8,051 bases of DNA, from contig JAPLSP010000149.1 in NCBI GenBank assembly GCA_026398575.1, positions 1 to 8,051 on the forward strand. Reading direction: 5' to 3'. How positions within the stretch are numbered: the stretch's first letter is position 1; the number at the start of each line of letters is the position of its first letter. The stretch is from Candidatus Sumerlaeota bacterium (lineage in GTDB: Bacteria > Sumerlaeota > Sumerlaeia > JADFCT01). Below, in pieces: positions 5,001 to 8,051 of the stretch. Made by a program: the position numbers and the translations under genes. The notes beneath the pieces are model-generated. The model made no database searches and was not told where the DNA came from. It worked only from the letters and a program-made list of their open reading frames with translations.

Positions 5001-7899
5001 GGGCCGGGCCAATGACGGCGTGTACGTCGGGCCTGGCTCGGACTCGAGCGCGCCGAATCTGCTCGAAGGGCGTTTTACGCGAGCTGACCGGATCGCGCTG
5101 ATGTTTGACGAAGCGCTGAGCACGCCGACCGCGACGCTGGCGGCAAACTACGCGGTCGTCGGAGTGGGCGCGCCGCTCACAGCCACAATGCTGGACGACG
5201 TGCGAGTCGAGTTGCAGTTCGCCTCGCCGTTCGCTTATGACGCCTGGTATTGCGTGAATGTGACGGGCGTGGCCGACCGGTTGGGAAATGCCATCGTGGG
5301 AACGACCAGCGTGCTGGTTCAGCTGACGCTTCCGCCGTTGACCATCACGGAGCTGATGTACAATCCGCCGGCGGGTTCCGTGTTTGAGTTCATCGAACTG
5401 TTCAACCGCGGCGACACAACGATTAATCTTGATGGGATGGCCTTCACCGACGGCGTCAGCTACACGTTCGCCGCGGGGACGACGCTCGATCCGGGCGAAT
5501 ACCTTCTTGCTGCGCAGTCCGATCCCGCCGGTGGATACACGGCGTTTCGCGCTCATTATGGATTGGGGCCTTCCGTGAAGATTGTCGGGCCATATAGCGG
5601 AAGCCTGTCGAACGGCGGCGAAGCGTTGACGCTGAGAACGAGTTCGTGGGGTTCGCCGATATTCGCGTTCGAATACAGCGACGGGCGCGGATGGCCCGCG
5701 GCGGCCGATGGCGGCGGACACTCGCTGGTTCCGGTCCCGGGCGCGCAAGCCGGCGTTTCGAGCGGATCGCTGTATTATGGCGGCAATTGGCGCGCCTCGG
5801 CGTATATCGGCGGCTCTCCGGGCGGTCCGGACCCCAATCCGCCGGTGGATATAATGCTGAATGAATTCGCCGCCCACACGGATTATATGGATCCGCCTTA
5901 CGACTCCAATGACTGGATCGAAATCTATAATCCGACCACGGCGCCCATCACATTGACAAACTACTATCTGAGCGATGACGTGACCAGCCTTGCCAAGTGG
6001 CGCATTCCGGACGGAACATTTGTTCCGGCGCTCGGGTGGATCGTGTTGGATGAGATCAACGATTTCCATTGCCCGATCACCGAGGGCTTCGGCTTGAACA
6101 AGGCAGGCGAAGACCTGGCGCTGTCGCGTCTCGCCGGCGGAGCGGGTGATCGCATTGTGGATTGTGTGCAGTTCAAAGGCCAGGAGAACGGCGTCACGCT
6201 TGGACGCTATCCTGAGGGCGGGGCCTACTGGTCCGCGATGCCGCCCACGACCGGCACGACGAACGTTGCGCCGCATCCGGACTTGGTCATCAGTGAGATC
6301 ATGTATCATCCGCCGGATGAAGTGAATGAGTTTATCGAGTTGCGAAACCCAACCTCATCGCCGATCAACCTCTTCAATGCCGTGGGAGGATGGCGCATCA
6401 ATGGGGGCGCGAGCTATACGTTCCCGACGACGGCGACGCTGCCCGCCGGCGCCTATTGCCTCGTCGTGCCATTCAATCCGGGCGACGCGGCGGCGCTGGC
6501 GGCGTTCAAAGCAGCCTATAGCTTCATGTCTCAAGCCTCCAGCCTCTTCGGACCTTATACTGGTGTCCTCTCGAATCGTGTGGATCGCGTGGCGCTCGAA
6601 CGCGCGCAGCAGCCTGATCCCCCTGAAGTTTCGCCCTCTTATGTGATCGTTGACGAAGTGATCTACTTCGAGCAATGGCCTTTCCCGCCCGAAGCCGACG
6701 GCGCCGGATTGTCTTTGCATCGCGTTGCATGCGGCGCGCACGGCTGCGATCCCAAGAACTGGGTAGCCGCGCTCCCAACCCCCGGCACCTCCTCCCTGTC
6801 CACCCCGTCCATCCAGTCCACCACGTCCACTGCAATAACAACCGCCTCTGCAATTCTAGGCGGCGAGGTTTTAGACACCGGCGGACAAGACCCCCGCGTC
6901 ACAGTCTATTGGGGATCGAGCGACGGTGGTACCAGTCCTTCGGCGTGGACATGGAGCGTGGACGCCGGTATTCAAAGCGGCGCGTTCAGCCTTCCGGTTT
7001 CGGGCCTTTCCGAGAACACCATCTACTATTATCGCTGCTATGCCGAAAACATCATCGGCGGCTCGTGGGCGCCCGCCAGCATCGCCTTCCGGACACTGGC
7101 CGTCCATACGCTGACGGTTTTTGTGACAAGTGGCACTATCCATCTGACTCCATCCGCCAGTCACTACGACCACGGAACCGATGTCCAGCTCTATGCCGAG
7201 GCTTCCTCCGGTTGCCTGTTCGCGCATTGGACCGGCGACGTCCCGCCAGGCCATGAAACCGATAATCCTCTAATCATAACGATGGACGCGGACAAAGCGC
7301 TGACCGCGGTGATCGCCGCCATCATCCCGTCCATCCATCCCCCGTCCATCCGGTCCACCACGTCCACCGCGATCACAACCGCCTCTGCGATTCTGGGCGG
7401 CGAAGTGACGGATACGGGCGGCGAAATCCCGCAGATGACGATGTATTGGGGCGTGAGCGATGGCGGAACCGACCCTCTGGCGTGGTCGCAGAGCGCAAAT
7501 GCGGGACTTCAAAGCGGCGCGTTCGGGTTTCCGATTTCAGGCTTGTCCGCCGCCACAATCTACTATTATCGTTGTTACGCACAGAACGCAGGCGGCGCCG
7601 CGTGGACGACGTCGAGCGCGAGTTTCCGCACGGTGGCCTCTTATACGCTGACGGTTCATGTGACGAGCGGCACGGTTCGCCTGACGCCGCCAAGCGGGCG
7701 CTATGACGCCGGAACCACGGTGTCGCTGCAGGCTGAGCCGTGGTGGGGATGTCTGTTCCTGCGTTGGAGCGGTGACGTGCCCGCGGGCCATGAAACGGAC
7801 GACCCTTTGACCCTGACAATGGACTCGGACAAAGCGACCACGGCGATTCTTACGCCGGGATATAAATCCTCGCGCGTGTCGCACTGGCGGCTGTATTGA
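2032..7899 (+). CDS. Exported CotH kinase-family protein with five lamin-tail domains and Fn3/InlB-type repeats
   Basis: This is a 1955-residue protein. Residues 1-37 form a signal peptide: basic start, hydrophobic WIGWAILALAFFA, small residues before Q38. Approximate domains: LTD1 38-184 (INEV, DDWIEIYN); chitobiase/hexosaminidase C-terminal-like 185-270 (SLIYYTTNGGDPTP); CotH kinase core 292-650; chitobiase-like 740-822 (SIYYTLDGSDPR); LTD2 826-995; SbsA-type Ig-like 1004-1097; LTD3 1103-1271; LTD4 1272-1417; LTD5 1418-1586; Fn3-like 1592-1690; InlB-type repeat 1691-1767; Fn3-like 1771-1869; InlB-type repeat 1870-1942; tail YKSSRVSHWRLY 1944-1955. Kinase hallmarks are K384 in PKHSFRLLFK, YWGLYNVTER at 480-489, QDWDDHN at 564-570, and WDSE at 588-591 with D589 as probable metal-binding acid. 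CotH of Bacillus phosphorylates spore-coat proteins; here the signal peptide implies action outside the cytoplasm, on an unknown substrate. No LPXTG, PEP-CTERM, dockerin or transmembrane C-terminal anchor is visible. The family call is firm; kinase activity and the surface role are inference. Confidence 0.93.
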   Translation: MHFNRCIKSERFCALRLRWIGWAILALAFFAHGTAGGQIFINEVSPANAAHTSDSLGHYDDWIEIYNAGPLSVNLAGRYVSNDPLNPTKYKIPGTAPTQTAIPVGGYLLLWADAMTSEGPTHLSFALNKDGDSFLLCALDGVTLIDSISFGKLPYDVSYGRETDGAPAWRYFSPPTAGRANTGGLIGMVADTQFSHHRGFYNAPFDVAITCATPGSLIYYTTNGGDPTPASGVLYAGPVRTTGTTCLRARAFLSGWLPSNIDTQTYLFLDQVKTQTRPADYPTTWAGPTQADYDMDPEIVTSATYADKITSAFLQIPTLSIVTPKNNLFDPATGIYMNTLGEGVAWERPASAEMFAGDGSMDVQIDCGLRIQGGAARNPGSSPKHSFRLLFKSKYGAAKLVYPLFDEVTSPPFQGTRPTNEFDTIVLRSGYNNSWIHSFDPPQRVRAEYVRDQWNRDVQNAMDRPSAHGRFIHLYLNGMYWGLYNVTERPDAAFASSYFGGEKEEWDALNSSLPVDGDKAAWTAAQTIAQAGVSTSSGYNALAQYVDYANLADFIILNFYGGNQDWDDHNWYSARRRLAGETFKFFAWDSERTLEDQWGHDITTRMQFDKPSYLHQRLALNAEYKMLFADRVHKHFFNGGVFYIDPVNPAWDPAHPERNCPAAFYAQRMMQLDLAVICESARWGDYRRDTRPATPPAYLYTKDDFWTSEVKRLLTEYFPIRTPVVLGFIKARGLYPNVAAPIFTPHGGVVARSSAVTMTATSGSIYYTLDGSDPRLVGGALNPLAVRYNAATPPTLTVRGTIKARARSGGVWSALNEAFYEVQINPGDLIITEILADARGDDANKEWFEIFNTTDYSIDINGLTIADNGTDRHTIAAPGRLYVASKGYLVLGVTTDTSLNGGAPVNYGYGADVTLGNGGDEIALLQGASVIHSVGYGIYTTGTYPIVTSLSASPHQGAAFGMAENYWSGPVNFWMDQYSSFGTNGDTGTPGRANDGVYVGPGSDSSAPNLLEGRFTRADRIALMFDEALSTPTATLAANYAVVGVGAPLTATMLDDVRVELQFASPFAYDAWYCVNVTGVADRLGNAIVGTTSVLVQLTLPPLTITELMYNPPAGSVFEFIELFNRGDTTINLDGMAFTDGVSYTFAAGTTLDPGEYLLAAQSDPAGGYTAFRAHYGLGPSVKIVGPYSGSLSNGGEALTLRTSSWGSPIFAFEYSDGRGWPAAADGGGHSLVPVPGAQAGVSSGSLYYGGNWRASAYIGGSPGGPDPNPPVDIMLNEFAAHTDYMDPPYDSNDWIEIYNPTTAPITLTNYYLSDDVTSLAKWRIPDGTFVPALGWIVLDEINDFHCPITEGFGLNKAGEDLALSRLAGGAGDRIVDCVQFKGQENGVTLGRYPEGGAYWSAMPPTTGTTNVAPHPDLVISEIMYHPPDEVNEFIELRNPTSSPINLFNAVGGWRINGGASYTFPTTATLPAGAYCLVVPFNPGDAAALAAFKAAYSFMSQASSLFGPYTGVLSNRVDRVALERAQQPDPPEVSPSYVIVDEVIYFEQWPFPPEADGAGLSLHRVACGAHGCDPKNWVAALPTPGTSSLSTPSIQSTTSTAITTASAILGGEVLDTGGQDPRVTVYWGSSDGGTSPSAWTWSVDAGIQSGAFSLPVSGLSENTIYYYRCYAENIIGGSWAPASIAFRTLAVHTLTVFVTSGTIHLTPSASHYDHGTDVQLYAEASSGCLFAHWTGDVPPGHETDNPLIITMDADKALTAVIAAIIPSIHPPSIRSTTSTAITTASAILGGEVTDTGGEIPQMTMYWGVSDGGTDPLAWSQSANAGLQSGAFGFPISGLSAATIYYYRCYAQNAGGAAWTTSSASFRTVASYTLTVHVTSGTVRLTPPSGRYDAGTTVSLQAEPWWGCLFLRWSGDVPAGHETDDPLTLTMDSDKATTAILTPGYKSSRVSHWRLY
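6805..7341 (+). repeat. Fn3-like + InlB-type repeat module, first copy in the intact gene
   Basis: This 537-bp unit starts at PSIQSTTSTAITTASAIL and encodes an Fn3-like domain (VTVYWGSSDGGTSPSAW, TIYYYRCYAEN) followed by an InlB-type repeat (HYDHGTDV, WTGDVPPGHETDNPL). It is followed immediately by a second copy. Its counterpart in the upstream gene is 950-1368, shortened by the 118-bp deletion. Confidence 0.85.
7342..7854 (+). repeat. Fn3-like + InlB-type repeat module, second copy in the intact gene
   Basis: This unit starts at PSIRSTTSTAITTASAIL and repeats the order of the preceding one: Fn3-like (MTMYWGVSDGGTDPLAW, TIYYYRCYAQN) and then InlB-type (RYDAGTTV, WSGDVPAGHETDDPL). Homology to the first copy fades at the final strand, where the unique C-terminal tail begins. 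Its counterpart in the upstream gene starts at 1369. Confidence 0.85.
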
Positions 7900-7907
7900 G
7901 AGAAATC

Positions 7908-7953
7908 GTAACCCTTTAGCGATGCGGCCTACGGCGCATCGCTAAAGGGTTAC
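7908..7953. terminator. Perfect 19-bp inverted repeat after the large gene, possible terminator hairpin
   Basis: GTAACCCTTTAGCGATGCG (7908-7926) is followed by an 8-base loop and its exact reverse complement (7935-7953), starting 8 bases after the stop codon of the large gene. Its position suggests transcript termination or 3'-end protection. There is no run of T residues after it on either strand (CTGAAATCGG on the plus strand), so it is not a canonical intrinsic terminator. A dispersed palindromic (REP-like) element is an alternative. Confidence 0.6.
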
Positions 7954-8036
7954 CTGAAATCGGATTTGGCCAATCGGAAGGGAAAAGATTTCGGATGAGG
8001 CAACTGAGTCGGATATGCCATTATCACCTGCCGAAT

Positions 8037-8050
8037 GACAACATGTTGTC
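8037..8050. repeat. 14-bp perfect palindrome at the window edge
   Basis: GACAACATGTTGTC equals its own reverse complement. It lies 84 bases after the hairpin, in DNA with no assigned gene. It could be an operator-type site for a gene beyond the window, or chance. Confidence 0.35.
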
Positions 8051-8051
8051 G

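Larger units (their letters stand above)
5929..7899 (+). repeat. Downstream copy of the approximately 2-kb imperfect direct repeat
   Basis: This copy encodes residues 1300-1955 of the intact protein (second half of LTD4, LTD5, two Fn3/InlB modules, tail) and matches 2-1992 throughout. The copies are in direct orientation about 5.9 kb apart, as expected of a tandem gene duplication. Confidence 0.88.

Noticed and set aside
4321..6309. Long antisense open frame of 662 codons on the minus strand
   Set aside because: It lies wholly inside the CotH gene, whose domains are clear in this region. Its product is Arg-rich and low in recognisable motifs, as expected for the shadow of a GC-rich coding frame.
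7995..8051. Possible start of a downstream gene (ATG at 7995, open to the window end, with AAGGGA 11 bases before it)
   Set aside because: Only 19 codons are visible (begins MRQLSRICHYHLP), with no recognisable family and a long ribosome-site spacing; the minus strand is also open here. It cannot be supported without more sequence.
7951..8051. Possible 3' end of a convergent minus-strand gene, with its TAA inside the hairpin arm
   Set aside because: Two minus-strand frames are open over this short stretch and neither product is recognisable. Chance open frames are expected at this length.
1..8051. CRISPR array, tRNA/rRNA, insertion sequence or transposase
   Set aside because: No regularly spaced repeats with unique spacers, no RNA-gene signature and no transposase-like protein or terminal inverted repeats were seen. 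The repeats present are coding-domain duplications and short slippage repeats.

Overview
The window is almost entirely filled by two tandem, same-strand genes for very large exported surface-type proteins. The sequence is GC-rich with Shine-Dalgarno-type initiation. Its proteins combine CotH-kinase, lamin-tail (LTD), chitobiase-C-terminal-like, Fn3-like and InlB-type repeat domains. This points to a Gram-negative bacterium of the Planctomycetota / Verrucomicrobiota / Kiritimatiellota / Lentisphaerota type, or a candidate phylum such as Sumerlaeota or Hydrogenedentota, where such mosaics are common. That placement is inference from architecture; no taxonomic marker is present.

Region 1 (2-1992) is the 3' part of a gene that begins before the window. 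It matches the last third of the next gene domain for domain: LTD, LTD, then two Fn3 + InlB-repeat modules and the same C-terminal tail. It is broken: a net 118-bp deletion at about 1160-1164 shifts the frame, so the first reading frame stops at 1213 and the homology resumes in another frame from about 1165 to the stop at 1990-1992. All its other length differences from the intact paralogue are whole codons.

Region 2 (2032-7899) follows after 39 bp with a good ribosome binding site at 2019-2022. It is an intact 1955-residue protein: signal peptide, LTD, chitobiase-like domain, CotH kinase core with its hallmark motifs, a second chitobiase-like domain, LTD, an SbsA-type Ig-like domain, three more LTDs, two Fn3-like/InlB-repeat modules and a short basic-aromatic tail. 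It is probably exported and probably works as a surface or secreted adhesion/scaffold protein with a kinase-like domain; the substrate is unknown.

Region 3 (7900-8051) is non-coding as far as can be seen. It holds a perfect 19-bp inverted repeat just after the stop codon and a 14-bp perfect palindrome at the window edge.

The most notable content is the evolutionary record in the tandem pair. The Fn3+InlB module was duplicated before the whole gene was. The upstream copy then gained codon-preserving insertions at simple repeats and finally suffered one frame-breaking deletion, leaving an approximately 2-kb direct repeat about 5.9 kb from its partner. No RNA gene, CRISPR array, insertion sequence or transposase was found.
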